Source: Syntrophomonas zehnderi OL-4 (GTDB lineage: Bacteria; Bacillota; Syntrophomonadia; Syntrophomonadales; Syntrophomonadaceae). From it: a stretch of 64,000 nucleotides of DNA. The position numbers and the translations under genes were made by a program. Location of the stretch: the NCBI RefSeq assembly GCF_000983115.1, contig NZ_CGIH01000018.1, positions 1 to 64,000 on the forward strand, read 5' to 3'. Numbering within the stretch: the stretch's first letter is position 1; every line of letters begins with the position of its first letter. The notes beneath the pieces are model-generated. The model was not told the origin of the DNA, searched no databases, and saw only the letters and a program-made list of their open reading frames with translations. Below are positions 40,424-49,209 of this stretch, one piece after another.

Positions 40424-42436
40424 ATGCAGCTATATATTTACAATTCAAACCGGGAGCTTATGGGTATTGTTGAATCTTTCGAATACCTGCGTTGGACTCG
40501 GCGTTACTCCCAGTGTGGTTCATTTGAGTTAAAGGCCATAGCAACACCGGAGAACACTGCACTCTTAAAAGAAGGAAATATCATTTGGAAGAACGATGAC
40601 GAAGAGGCCGGTATTATTGAACATTTAAAACTTTCTCAGACGGAGCAGGAATTTATCACGGCGAGTGGTCGCTTTGCAACATCCTTTCTCTCCCGCCGCA
40701 TTTTATGGCAAACTGAGAAGTTATCCGGTGATCTTTCTGCCTGTGTTCTGCAGCTTATAAATAATAATCTCATCAGCCCTACCGATGCAGCACGGAAGAT
40801 TAACGGAATAGCCTTCTCGTCTCCAAACTTAGGTGTACCCGTTAGTACCCAGATATCATACCGAAATCTGATGGATGCGGTGACGGAACTTTGTACCACT
40901 TCAGATATTGGCATTAAGACTGTGTTCACTCCGGCTACAGGTATCTTTACGGTGACTCTGTATAACGGGGGCAATTCACAGGCGGTGTTCTCCAAGGAGT
41001 ACGAAAATCTGACTGAACAGATATACACAGAGAGTGCAGCGGATTATGCCAATACCGCACTCATTGGCGGTGAAGGTGAAGGCGCAGACCGTACATTTGT
41101 TGCCATCACAAGCGGCTCCGGAGAGACACGCCGTGAAATCTTCGTCGATGCTAAAGACCTAAGAGCTGAGGATTTCGGAACAGATTACATCGATACTTTG
41201 ACTTTTAGAGGTCAGAGCAAGCTAAATGAGCAGGCAATACGATATTCGTTCGACACATCGGTCAACCCTCACGGCAATTTGACATACAAAATAGACTTCG
41301 ATCTTGGGCAGACAGTCAAAGTCATCTCCAAAGAATGGGGTGTTTCCATGACTACGCGAATCACTGAGATCGAAGAAAACTATGATGCGGACGGTCAGAG
41401 CATTAGTGTAGTGTTCGGTAAGTCTGAGCTCACAATAGCTCAGAAAATCCGCTCCGACATGAGCGAGGTTAAAACAGCACTATCAGCCCCAACCGGCATA
41501 TCCGAAGTGACGGAAGCCCTGGGAGTCGTGGAAGGAACGCTGAGTGATGTGGAGGGAACCTTAGGTGAAGTAGAAGGAACACTTAGTACTGTAGAGGAAA
41601 CCTTGGGCGACTTGATGGTTGTAAACCCTCAAATCAAAGGTGATGATTTTGCGGATACCATTAACAACCTGTTTGGAAAGATCCCTAAACTTGAAATAAT
41701 CGTAGGCGCAGGCACCATATCGGTCGGTCAATATGCCCTGCATAATATGGTACCGGGAGATGCCTTTTACTTTACCTCTTGGAGCGGTAACAAGTTCAGT
41801 GACCAACCCAGTGATGATGGGCATGTTTTTCTGATTAAGCACAGTGGGGACAACACAGGTAACGGCTATCAGCGAGCGATGGGTTTCTTTATATCCCGCA
41901 ATACCATGACGTTTTATGTAATTTCCGTTTTCGTATTTAATAATCCGTCCGGTCAGGCGAACTGGCTAAGCTTTCCACTCGGTGCACTCACAGACATAGC
42001 CGCCGCGGTTCGAGGAAGTACCTTTGCGGCCAGTATTAACAATGTCTATAACGCACCGGTATCGGGGACGAGGATTGCTAATGGTGCTGTCACTACTGCA
42101 AAGATGGCTCAGGAAGCTGACACCTCGCTTACTTACTCTCTTGGTAGCGGAGTGACCATGGGCTTTAATATGTCATTTGTGAATAAGGGTGTTGTCTCGA
42201 TCGGTATGCAGATCAATGTTGGTGCTTCGGGAGTTCCCTCCGGTGAAACGATTCTAACAATAACAAACCCGAACTTTTACCCCTACTCGACTGTACGTTC
42301 TGTGGCGACTACGGTCGGTGGAAGCGGTACCAGTATGCCGATTACGATCAACGCAAGCGGTGTGGTGGCAAACGCCGCCGCTTCCACACTGCCTACGGGG
42401 TTTTACCTTATATCTTGCTCTTATGCGAGAGCTTAA
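40424..42436 (+). CDS. Tail-associated protein (ReqiPepy6 Gp37-like)
   Basis: A baseplate protein of about 670 residues. The N-terminal 350 residues (ESFEYLRWTRRYSQCGSFEL, GIIEHLKLSQTEQEFITASG, IDFDLGQTVKVISKEWGV) match the siphovirus Gp37-like/Tal hub family. Residues about 365-395 are seven-residue repeats (VVEGTLSDVEGTLGEVEG), a likely trimeric coiled coil. A beta-rich C-terminal half (TRIANGAVTTAKMAQEADTS) resembles receptor-binding or tail-spike material. ATG 40424 is preferred, with GGGGGTG upstream. Confidence 0.85.
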   Translation: MQLYIYNSNRELMGIVESFEYLRWTRRYSQCGSFELKAIATPENTALLKEGNIIWKNDDEEAGIIEHLKLSQTEQEFITASGRFATSFLSRRILWQTEKLSGDLSACVLQLINNNLISPTDAARKINGIAFSSPNLGVPVSTQISYRNLMDAVTELCTTSDIGIKTVFTPATGIFTVTLYNGGNSQAVFSKEYENLTEQIYTESAADYANTALIGGEGEGADRTFVAITSGSGETRREIFVDAKDLRAEDFGTDYIDTLTFRGQSKLNEQAIRYSFDTSVNPHGNLTYKIDFDLGQTVKVISKEWGVSMTTRITEIEENYDADGQSISVVFGKSELTIAQKIRSDMSEVKTALSAPTGISEVTEALGVVEGTLSDVEGTLGEVEGTLSTVEETLGDLMVVNPQIKGDDFADTINNLFGKIPKLEIIVGAGTISVGQYALHNMVPGDAFYFTSWSGNKFSDQPSDDGHVFLIKHSGDNTGNGYQRAMGFFISRNTMTFYVISVFVFNNPSGQANWLSFPLGALTDIAAAVRGSTFAASINNVYNAPVSGTRIANGAVTTAKMAQEADTSLTYSLGSGVTMGFNMSFVNKGVVSIGMQINVGASGVPSGETILTITNPNFYPYSTVRSVATTVGGSGTSMPITINASGVVANAAASTLPTGFYLISCSYARA

Positions 42437-42451
42437 CGGGAGGAAATCAGT

Positions 42452-42955
42452 ATGGAGAAAAGCGGTTTTTTCAACTCAACTGACGGAGATAGAGTCTATA
42501 ACGCAGCGGACTTTGCAGCATATTTCGGAAGCCTCGTCTCCAACGGTGTTTTTTATATGACAGCAACAAATTTGCAGGTGACGCCGGCAAATGGATTGGC
42601 TGTGAGCGTGGCAGCAGGAAGCGCATGGATTAACGGGTACCGATACGAGAATACGGATGACCTGAATATTCCGCTGACAACGGCAAACGGAAGCAATCCT
42701 CGTATTGATCGGATTGTTGTCCGATTAAGTCAGATCAGCCGAAGCATTCAGATTGCTGTTGTCGACGGGATACCCGCTGCAACACCTGTTGCTCCGGCCT
42801 TGACAAGAACCAGCGATATCTATGAACTCGGAATCGCTGACGTGCTTGTACCGACAGCAGCCACATCGATAGTTTCAAATAACATTACTGATACTCGCAT
42901 GAATACCAACCTTTGCGGTTTGGTAAACTCGCTGGTTTCGGCGGTATATGAATAG
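42452..42955 (+). CDS. Baseplate/receptor-binding accessory protein
   Basis: The product has 167 residues: SGFFNSTDGDRVYNAADFAA, YFGSLVSNGVFY, LAVSVAAGSAWINGYRYENT, and RIDRIVVRLSQISRSIQIAV. Proteins with this opening are frequent upper-baseplate or tail-fibre components in gut and clostridial phages. GGAGG lies upstream of the ATG. It lies between the Tal-like protein and the large FN3-repeat fibre. No enzymatic motif is seen. Confidence 0.75.
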   Translation: MEKSGFFNSTDGDRVYNAADFAAYFGSLVSNGVFYMTATNLQVTPANGLAVSVAAGSAWINGYRYENTDDLNIPLTTANGSNPRIDRIVVRLSQISRSIQIAVVDGIPAATPVAPALTRTSDIYELGIADVLVPTAATSIVSNNITDTRMNTNLCGLVNSLVSAVYE

Positions 42956-42968
42956 GAGGTGAATCACC

Positions 42969-45323
42969 GTGGCGGATATTAATGGTGTAACTCTACAAGC
43001 AGGCACCGCTCCTACTGTTATCTACACTATTACCTATACCAAGAGTCGCCCGAACAATAACCAGATGACCTATAACTTCACCATTTCCGCTGCCTTAGGT
43101 TCATCGGGCTCCTTCATTCATAATGGTTATGCTCTGCTATGTACAATGACTGTAAACGGGTATTCATCTCAAGTTCGCATCAAGGCGGTAGACGGAGATA
43201 ACTGGGACGGAACAACACCTAGACTTAGATATGTTTCTGTGACCTGTCCTTCCACTACAGGAAACACTGAGCAAGGCGTACGCTTTCGTGTCGTATCGGA
43301 CGGCAGACTAACCCTCACTTCCGGGGTCATCGACACCTCAAGCTATACGGTCTTAAGCTCACCACTCTTGACAACAGCCTGTGGTGCTCCAACTTCTTGT
43401 TCGGTAAGTCCCGTACTCGCAGAGGGTGGGGTTACTCTTTCGTGGAGCGGGGCATCCGGCGGTATAAGTAACACGATTTCCAGCTATGAGATTCAATACA
43501 GTGAATCCACCGATAACTTCACATGGGGAGCATGGATGCCTCTGGCTACAGTTTCAACCACAGCAACAAGTGGTAGCGTGGCTACATCACCTCCATCAAC
43601 AAGAGGAAATTACCGTAGGTTTCAAGTACGGACTCGTGGCACAGCAGGTGCAAGTTATTATTCCGGCTGGAAAGTATCAACGAACTCCGTCAGAAGAAAT
43701 ACAGCGCCGAAGGCACCAACGACGGCTGTTTCATCCCCTGCAGCATATAGCGATGAAACCATTACACTGACTTGGAGTGGAGCGTCGGGCGGCACCAGTC
43801 CGGTCAAAGGCTACCAGATTGCCAGACGCACATCAACGGATAACAGCACATGGACTGCATGGAATGTACTGACCACGCTGGAATTGGCGGCAAGCGGAGG
43901 CAGTTACAATCCAAACGTATCAAGGGTTCCGGGAACATATACTCAATTTGGCATTTGGACGATAGATACATTTGACGTTTATTCGGTGGAGAAGATCAGT
44001 AACAGTATCTATTGCGATATCACTGCTTGTGGTGCACCGACCGTTTGCACAGTAAGCGCAACGTTATCCGAAGGAAATGTTACTCTCTCTTGGAGCGGAG
44101 CATCCGGCGGTGCAGGAAATGCTATCACATCCTATGAAATCCAGTATTGTGATTCAACAGATAACAGCAACTGGGGTGATTGGATAGCACTGACTACAGT
44201 AAGCACCTCTGCAACAAGTAGCATCTTAAGTGTCAGCCCACCGTCAACACGAGGGAATTATCGCCGTTTCCGGATAAAAACTCGGGGTGCAGCCGGTGAA
44301 AATTTCTACTCTGACTGGACTGTTTCAAGCAACACTGTCCGCAGAAATACACTGCCTACACCTCCTACCTCTTTTACCGCTACTCCTGCCATCTACGAAT
44401 CTGCCACTGTTACTCTTTCATGGAGCGGAACGATACCCGGAACCAGCGCTATCAAGCAGTATGTCATTCAGCGATCAACTTCAACGGACGGGATTAACTG
44501 GTCAGCATACGAAGCTCTGACAATCGTCGTTTCAAGTGCCACCTCTGGGACATATACAACGAGTGCTTCTCAGATAGCAGGAACATATACCCGCTACCGC
44601 ATCAGCGTAACCGATACGCTGGATGCAGTCTCTGGTTATGTAGTAAGCGGCACTGTAAAGAAAAACAGTCCGCCGACTGCTCCGGTAATTGTATGCCCGG
44701 TATCCGGCAGTTCCGGTTACAATACCACTCCACGGTTTATGATAACTACGGGAATTGAACCGGACGGTCAGACACAGATTGTGGAAGTTAAAATCGATAC
44801 GGGGGCTTGGGTTAACAGCGTAGACAATCCTGAGATGTTTTCCGTAAGCGGTTATCTGGGCAATGGTGTCAATACGGTGTATCAAGCGACAACATTGAGT
44901 GCAGGAAGCCATACTGTGACCGTCCGCTGCCTTGATAGCGATATCGGGTCATCGAGTCCGGAGGTTGTGCGGAGCTTTACTGTAATACTGCCTCCATTTG
45001 AGACGATCACAGCGAACGACACACATGTGAAGGCAACACATATTCAAACGCTCCGAATCGCTGTAAATACGATACGCAGCTATTACAACCTGTCACCGGT
45101 AGCTTGGAGTGAGGATATTATTGCCGGAAAAACCGCGGTTAAGAACTGGCCGTTCCATATCATGGAGCTTCGAAAAGCCATCGAATCTGTTATTACAACA
45201 ATCAACAGCTTTGATTCCTCGACGACCTTTGATATCCCGCCCATAACATGGCTACCCATTGGAACAGGACGGCCAAGAGCGGACGTGATGCAACAGATTC
45301 AGAACTTAATCTTAATGCTTTAG
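42969..45323 (+). CDS. Tail fibre with fibronectin III-like repeats
   Basis: The 784-residue protein has an N-terminal part (residues 1-135) followed by four FN3-like modules in A-B-A-B order. A modules contain VTLSWSGASGG, SSYEIQYSESTDN and SPPSTRGNYRRFQVRTRG. B modules contain TWSGASGGTSPVKGYQIARR. A further Ig-like region (APVIVCPVSGSSGYN) and a C-terminal part (HIQTLRIAVNTIRSYYNLSP) complete it. The GTG start at 42969 follows AGGAGGTGAA. FN3 repeats in phage tails probably bind surface sugars. It ends in a clear terminator. Confidence 0.85.
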   Translation: MADINGVTLQAGTAPTVIYTITYTKSRPNNNQMTYNFTISAALGSSGSFIHNGYALLCTMTVNGYSSQVRIKAVDGDNWDGTTPRLRYVSVTCPSTTGNTEQGVRFRVVSDGRLTLTSGVIDTSSYTVLSSPLLTTACGAPTSCSVSPVLAEGGVTLSWSGASGGISNTISSYEIQYSESTDNFTWGAWMPLATVSTTATSGSVATSPPSTRGNYRRFQVRTRGTAGASYYSGWKVSTNSVRRNTAPKAPTTAVSSPAAYSDETITLTWSGASGGTSPVKGYQIARRTSTDNSTWTAWNVLTTLELAASGGSYNPNVSRVPGTYTQFGIWTIDTFDVYSVEKISNSIYCDITACGAPTVCTVSATLSEGNVTLSWSGASGGAGNAITSYEIQYCDSTDNSNWGDWIALTTVSTSATSSILSVSPPSTRGNYRRFRIKTRGAAGENFYSDWTVSSNTVRRNTLPTPPTSFTATPAIYESATVTLSWSGTIPGTSAIKQYVIQRSTSTDGINWSAYEALTIVVSSATSGTYTTSASQIAGTYTRYRISVTDTLDAVSGYVVSGTVKKNSPPTAPVIVCPVSGSSGYNTTPRFMITTGIEPDGQTQIVEVKIDTGAWVNSVDNPEMFSVSGYLGNGVNTVYQATTLSAGSHTVTVRCLDSDIGSSSPEVVRSFTVILPPFETITANDTHVKATHIQTLRIAVNTIRSYYNLSPVAWSEDIIAGKTAVKNWPFHIMELRKAIESVITTINSFDSSTTFDIPPITWLPIGTGRPRADVMQQIQNLILML
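43377..44660 (+). repeat. Tandem duplication of an FN3-like module pair
   Basis: About 640 bases beginning at 43377 (CysGlyAlaProThr) recur from 44026 with strong protein similarity, each unit comprising an A and a B module. Marks such as SPPSTRGNYRR and VRRNT occur in both copies at the same place. The copies differ at many synonymous sites, so the duplication is not recent. Confidence 0.75.
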
Positions 45324-45339
45324 ACAAAATTCATCTATG

Positions 45340-45369
45340 GCGCTCTCGTATTATGCGGGAGCGCTTTTT
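45340..45369 (+). terminator. Terminator after the tail operon
   Basis: GCGCTCTCG (45340-45348) pairs with CGGGAGCGC (45356-45364) with one wobble, followed by TTTTTATT. It separates the tail genes from the lysis genes. Confidence 0.8.
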
Positions 45370-45436
45370 ATTGCTCAGATAATTTTAATTGGCTGAGCAA
45401 TTATACACCAAAATTCATGAAACGGAGGTATTTCAA

Positions 45437-45880
45437 ATGAAAGAGATATGGAATTGGATACAGATAGCCATTGCCGCTGTCGGTGCTTTTCTTGGGTGGT
45501 TTCTCGGTGGGTTGGATGGATTCCTTTATGCGCTCATAGCCTTTGTGGCCATAGATTACGTGACCGGAGTGCTCTGTGCCATTGTAGATAAAAAGCTATC
45601 CAGTGAAATCGGTGCAAAAGGCATCTTCAAAAAGGTACTTATTTTTGCAATGGTGGGTGTAGCCCATATCCTTGATACGCAGATACTGGGTAGTGCTGGA
45701 GACAATGGTGGCGTACTTCGGACTGCAGTAATCTTCTTCTACTTGAGCAATGAGGGTGTTTCCATTTTGGAGAATGCAAGCCATATCGGGCTTCCCATAC
45801 CCGAAAAATTCAAGGAGGTTCTAAAACAGCTGCATGGCCGTGATGATGAACCTCGTAAGCCGGGTGATGAAAATGATTGA
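45437..45880 (+). CDS. Phage holin (TcdE/holin 4-like family)
   Basis: The 147-residue protein forms the membrane lesion that lets the endolysin reach the wall. It has hydrophobic segments at residues 6-25 (WIQIAIAAVGAFLGWFLGG), 28-50 (FLYALIAFVAIDYVTGVLCA) and a third near 65-110 (GIFKKVLIFAMVGVAHILD; TAVIFFYLSNEGVSILENA). The tail is charged and hydrophilic (DDEPRKPGDEND). DYVTGVLCA and NEGVSILEN are family marks. ATG 45437 is chosen since CGGAGG precedes it. It is followed by a gene remnant and an amidase. Confidence 0.92.
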   Translation: MKEIWNWIQIAIAAVGAFLGWFLGGLDGFLYALIAFVAIDYVTGVLCAIVDKKLSSEIGAKGIFKKVLIFAMVGVAHILDTQILGSAGDNGGVLRTAVIFFYLSNEGVSILENASHIGLPIPEKFKEVLKQLHGRDDEPRKPGDEND

Positions 45881-46016
45881 TTTAACTAAAGCATCAACAG
45901 TGTTTATCGGCAGACGCGGCGAACACAACTTTCGTAATCTTGAGTTTGATGTTTCGAGCTTGCTGGATGGCACATACCCCGGAGCCGCCTTAACTGCTAT
46001 ATACTTTGCGATCTGA
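45873..46016 (+). pseudogene. Remnant of a baseplate (BppU-like) gene, N-terminus only
   Basis: The frame starting at 45873, MIDLTKASTVFIGRRGEHNF, RNLEFDVSSLL, PGAALTAIYFAI, then stops. Many phages begin an upper-baseplate or tail-fibre protein with this same sequence and continue for several hundred residues. Here only 47 codons remain, and the sequence after the stop is unrelated. It overlaps the holin end by eight bases. It is most simply a deletion remnant, although a functional short peptide cannot be excluded. Confidence 0.6.
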
Positions 46017-46086
46017 AGTTTACCTACCATCTATATCCCACTTCTCTTACAACAGACATAAACACTTGAATTGTGAGGTGATCATA

Positions 46087-46809
46087 ATGAATTTGCACAA
46101 GTTAATACTTACAAATAACGCCTGCTACAAAGCAGGTAAAACGATAATCCCTAAAGGAATTATGGTGCATTCCACTGGAGCAAATAATCCGTGGCTGAAA
46201 CGTTATGTCGGCCCGGATGACGGTTTGCTTGGTAAGAATCAGTACAATAACCATTGGAATCAGGATAAGCCCGGAGGACGGCAGGTCTGTGTTCATGCCT
46301 TCATCGGAAAGCTGGCGAACGGAACAGTCGCCACATATCAGACCTTGCCGTGGAATTATCGAGGCTGGCATGGCGGCTCCGGTTCAAAAGGCTCAGTCAA
46401 CGATACTCATATCAGTTTTGAAATTTGTGAAGATGGCTTGACTGATGCTGCTTACTTCAATGCTGTATATAAAGAAGCAGCTGAATTATGCGCCTATCTC
46501 TGCAAAGAGTACAAGCTCGATCCAATGGCAGATGGCGTGATCATTGGGCATTACGAAGGGCACAAGCGTGGTATCGCCAGTAACCATGCCGACCCCGGGC
46601 ACTGGTTTCCTAAACACAGGAAGTCAATGGATACTTTCCGTGCCGAAGTTAAAAAGTTGCTATCGGTAACAGAAGTGACTACCACCACCGATCCAAAGAA
46701 ACTGTACCGAGTTCAAGTCGGTGCATACTCTGTCAAAGCAAATGCTGACGCCATGCTCAAGAAGGTTAAGGCGGCAGGATTTAAGGATGCTTTCATTAAA
46801 TATTCGTGA
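46087..46809 (+). CDS. Endolysin: N-acetylmuramoyl-L-alanine amidase with SPOR-like tail
   Basis: The 240-residue protein has an Amidase_2 domain (residues 20-190): GIMVHSTGANNPW (first zinc His), HISFEICEDGL, IGHYEGHKRGIASNHADPGH (further zinc-binding and catalytic residues). The C-terminus, LYRVQVGAYSVKANADAMLK, resembles the first half of a SPOR domain that binds peptidoglycan and is shorter than the usual 70 residues. ATG 46087 follows GTGAGGTGATC. It cuts peptidoglycan for host lysis together with the holin. Confidence 0.92.
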   Translation: MNLHKLILTNNACYKAGKTIIPKGIMVHSTGANNPWLKRYVGPDDGLLGKNQYNNHWNQDKPGGRQVCVHAFIGKLANGTVATYQTLPWNYRGWHGGSGSKGSVNDTHISFEICEDGLTDAAYFNAVYKEAAELCAYLCKEYKLDPMADGVIIGHYEGHKRGIASNHADPGHWFPKHRKSMDTFRAEVKKLLSVTEVTTTTDPKKLYRVQVGAYSVKANADAMLKKVKAAGFKDAFIKYS

Positions 46810-46821
46810 TAACTATTATCA

Positions 46822-46858
46822 AGCCCGCGGAGTGTAAAAACTCTGCGGGCTTTTTTTA
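46822..46858 (+). terminator. Terminator after the lysis genes
   Basis: AGCCCGCGGAGT (46822-46833) pairs with ACTCTGCGGGCT (46840-46851), followed by a run of seven T residues. It is a strong factor-independent terminator. Confidence 0.88.
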
Positions 46859-46864
46859 TTTATA

Positions 46865-46903
46865 GGTGTATAAAACGCTCCACTTTTCTCCGTATAGCGA
46901 GGA
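46865..46903 (+). repeat. Leader element shared with the early region
   Basis: GGTGTATAAAAC, a short variable stretch, then TTTTCTCCGTATA-CGAGG occurs here and at about 13430-13467. Both lie directly before small genes. In this copy the GGAGG that follows serves the gene at 46915, and the extended hairpin seen in the left copy is absent. Confidence 0.5.
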
Positions 46904-46914
46904 GGTGGTTTCTC

Positions 46915-47154
46915 ATGTTCAATGAACAGAAACTTGAGTTAATGCGTTGCCCTATTGGCGAAGGGCTGAAAATCGATGGTGAAGTGAACGCTACTCCGCA
47001 TGAGCAAATGCAGCGCGAAGTTGATTATGTGAGAGCACAGCAAATACTCACTTCTATGCTTGAGAAAGATTTAATTACCTTGTCGGAATTCAACAAGATA
47101 ACCGAATTAAATCGCAAAACTTTCTCGCCGCTATTAGCCGAGATTATGCCTTGA
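46915..47154 (+). CDS. SHOCT-like small protein before the recombinases
   Basis: The product has 79 residues. The C-terminal half (AQQILTSMLEKDLITLSEFN, KITELNRKTFSPLLAEIMP) resembles SHOCT domains, short helical hairpins found at protein ends. The N-terminus is QKLELMRCPIGEGLKIDGE. GGAGGTGG precedes the ATG. Small SHOCT-like genes often precede serine recombinases in Clostridia, suggesting a role as recombination accessory or directionality factor. That role is inferred from position. Confidence 0.7.
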   Translation: MFNEQKLELMRCPIGEGLKIDGEVNATPHEQMQREVDYVRAQQILTSMLEKDLITLSEFNKITELNRKTFSPLLAEIMP

Positions 47155-47214
47155 AATCGTTGATATAACTTCGTTTCAGAGGTAATATGTCACACTGACT
47201 AAGGAGGTGAGAAT

Positions 47215-48777
47215 TTGAAAAAGGTAACGAAAATTGCTCAAAACAAGACCAATTTAACCGAACAGACTAAGTTGCGGGTTGCGGCCTACTGCCGTGTATC
47301 TACCGACAGTGATGAACAACTCGAAAGTCTGGATGCTCAAATAAAGCATTACGAATCCTACGTCAATGCAAATCCTGAGTGGGAGTTCGCCGGGCTCTAT
47401 TATGATGAGGGCATCTCCGGAACAAAAAAGGAAAAGCGGCCTGAATTGCTTCGAATGATTGCAGACTGTGAAGACAGAAAAATAGACCTCATTGTAACGA
47501 AGTCTATCAGCAGATTTGCTCGAAATACAACCGATTGTCTTGAACTGGTCAGAAAGCTACTTGACCTTGATGTTTTCATTTTTTTTGAGAAAGAAAATAT
47601 TAACACCGGGTCAATGGAAAGCGAACTCATGCTGTCAATCCTGTCTGGACTGGCCGAAAGCGAATCGGTCTCCATCTCCGAGAACAACAAATGGTCGATT
47701 AAGCGCAGATTCCAAAATGGTACATATAAAATATCTTATCCGCCTTACGGCTACGACAATGTGGATGGAGAAATGGTTATCAATAAGTCTCAAGCTAAAA
47801 TTGTCCGCTTCATCTTTGCCGAGATTTTGTCCGGCAAGGGTACCCACAAAATTGCTAATGAGTTGAACAGACGAAAGGTACCGACCAAAAAAGGCGGTCG
47901 TTGGACATCAACGACTATACGCGGGATGGTTAGTAATGAAAAGTACACAGGTGATGTCATTTTTCAAAAGACCTATACTGATGAGTACTTCAACCGCCAT
48001 AACAACAATGGAGAAAAAGACCAATATCTAATTCGAAATCATCACGAGCCGATTATCAGTCATGAGGATTTTGAGACCGCACAGGATATTATTGATCAGC
48101 GTGCTAAGGAAAAAGGGCTGGAAAAGCAAAACACAAAGTATCAGAACCGTTATTCCTTTTCAGGCAAAATCACCTGTGGCCAGTGCGGTGGCACATTTAA
48201 ACGCAGAAGTCACTCAAGCGGAAGACATCGAATCGCTTGGTGCTGCTCCACTCATATCGCAAACATCAAGAAATGCTCTATGAAGTATGTGCCGGAGTCT
48301 GCTATTGAATATGCGTTTGTTACCATGATGAACAAGCTCATTTTCGGACATGCAGTTGTTCTAAAACCATTGTTAGTCAGTCTGCGTGGGATGAGTTCCG
48401 ATGAAACACTGGAAAACATACGTGCGCTTGACAAGAAGCTTGAAGAAAACACAGAACAGCGAAATGTCCTGGTTGGGCTGATGACCAAAGGCTATCTTGA
48501 GCCTGCCGTTTACAATAAGAGCAATAACGAATTGTTGCAAGAGGCAGAACGGCTACGCCGCCAAAAAGAATCCATAACGCGATTCCTGAATAATGACTTT
48601 CAAAACCTAAGTGAGGTCAGCGCTTTGCTGCAGTATGCTACCAAAGCATCAATGCTAACGGGTTTTGACGGTGAACTGTTTAAACGTTATGTGGAGAAAG
48701 TTCTTGTTTATTCTCGTGAAGAAATCGGATTCGAACTAAAATGCGGAATTACTCTAAAAGAAAGGCTGGTGAGGTAA
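47215..48777 (+). CDS. Large serine recombinase, first copy
   Basis: The 520-residue site-specific recombinase has an N-terminal resolvase domain with [15 protein letters not shown] (catalytic Ser in CRVS), DEGISGTKK and [10 protein letters not shown]. The recombinase domain follows (PPYGYDN, HKIANELNRRKVPTKKGGRW), then a zinc ribbon (ITCGQCGGTFKRR ... WCCSTH) and a C-terminal coiled coil. The TTG start at 47215 follows AAGGAGG. It probably integrates and excises the prophage alone or with the third gene. Confidence 0.93.
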   Translation: MKKVTKIAQNKTNLTEQTKLRVAAYCRVSTDSDEQLESLDAQIKHYESYVNANPEWEFAGLYYDEGISGTKKEKRPELLRMIADCEDRKIDLIVTKSISRFARNTTDCLELVRKLLDLDVFIFFEKENINTGSMESELMLSILSGLAESESVSISENNKWSIKRRFQNGTYKISYPPYGYDNVDGEMVINKSQAKIVRFIFAEILSGKGTHKIANELNRRKVPTKKGGRWTSTTIRGMVSNEKYTGDVIFQKTYTDEYFNRHNNNGEKDQYLIRNHHEPIISHEDFETAQDIIDQRAKEKGLEKQNTKYQNRYSFSGKITCGQCGGTFKRRSHSSGRHRIAWCCSTHIANIKKCSMKYVPESAIEYAFVTMMNKLIFGHAVVLKPLLVSLRGMSSDETLENIRALDKKLEENTEQRNVLVGLMTKGYLEPAVYNKSNNELLQEAERLRRQKESITRFLNNDFQNLSEVSALLQYATKASMLTGFDGELFKRYVEKVLVYSREEIGFELKCGITLKERLVR

Positions 48778-49209
48778 ATGAGTCATACACCATTCGGCTA
48801 CCGTATTGAAAACGGAAAAGCCGTAATTGATAAAGAGGCTGCAGAACAGCTTAAGACCTTGTTTGATTCTTATTTGTCCGGTGATTCGTTAGCTACGGCC
48901 GCAAAAAAAGCGGGTATTAAAGCTTTCCATTCCGGTATCGGCAGGATGCTACGAAATACCCGATACTTCGGTGATGAGTTTTATCCGCCGATTATTGACA
49001 AAGACACTTTCAACACTGCCGAGGCGGAACGAATTATGCGGGCGGAAAGACTCGGCCGTACCAAAAAGTTTAAACAAGAAAAAGAGGTCGTCTATCCTAC
49101 CATCTTTCGCATGAAAGAAGGAACAGAGAAACTCGACGACCCCTTCGGGCAGGCGGAATACGCCTACAGTTTAATTGAAATGGAGGTGAACAAGAATGGC
49201 AGTCAGTAA
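48778..49209 (+). CDS. Recombinase-domain accessory protein without catalytic domain
   Basis: The 143-residue protein resembles the central recombinase domain only: [58 protein letters not shown]. There is no resolvase Ser domain or zinc ribbon. It starts immediately after the first recombinase stop and overlaps the next gene by 14 bases. Because it is intact and conserved in pattern, it may be a DNA-binding accessory factor, not debris. Confidence 0.75.
   Translation: MSHTPFGYRIENGKAVIDKEAAEQLKTLFDSYLSGDSLATAAKKAGIKAFHSGIGRMLRNTRYFGDEFYPPIIDKDTFNTAEAERIMRAERLGRTKKFKQEKEVVYPTIFRMKEGTEKLDDPFGQAEYAYSLIEMEVNKNGSQ

Noticed and set aside
48778-49209. Middle recombinase gene as a frameshifted remnant of its neighbour
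   Set aside because: The first recombinase ends naturally with a full coiled coil, and this gene has its own start and a different domain alignment, so it is better read as an independent accessory protein.
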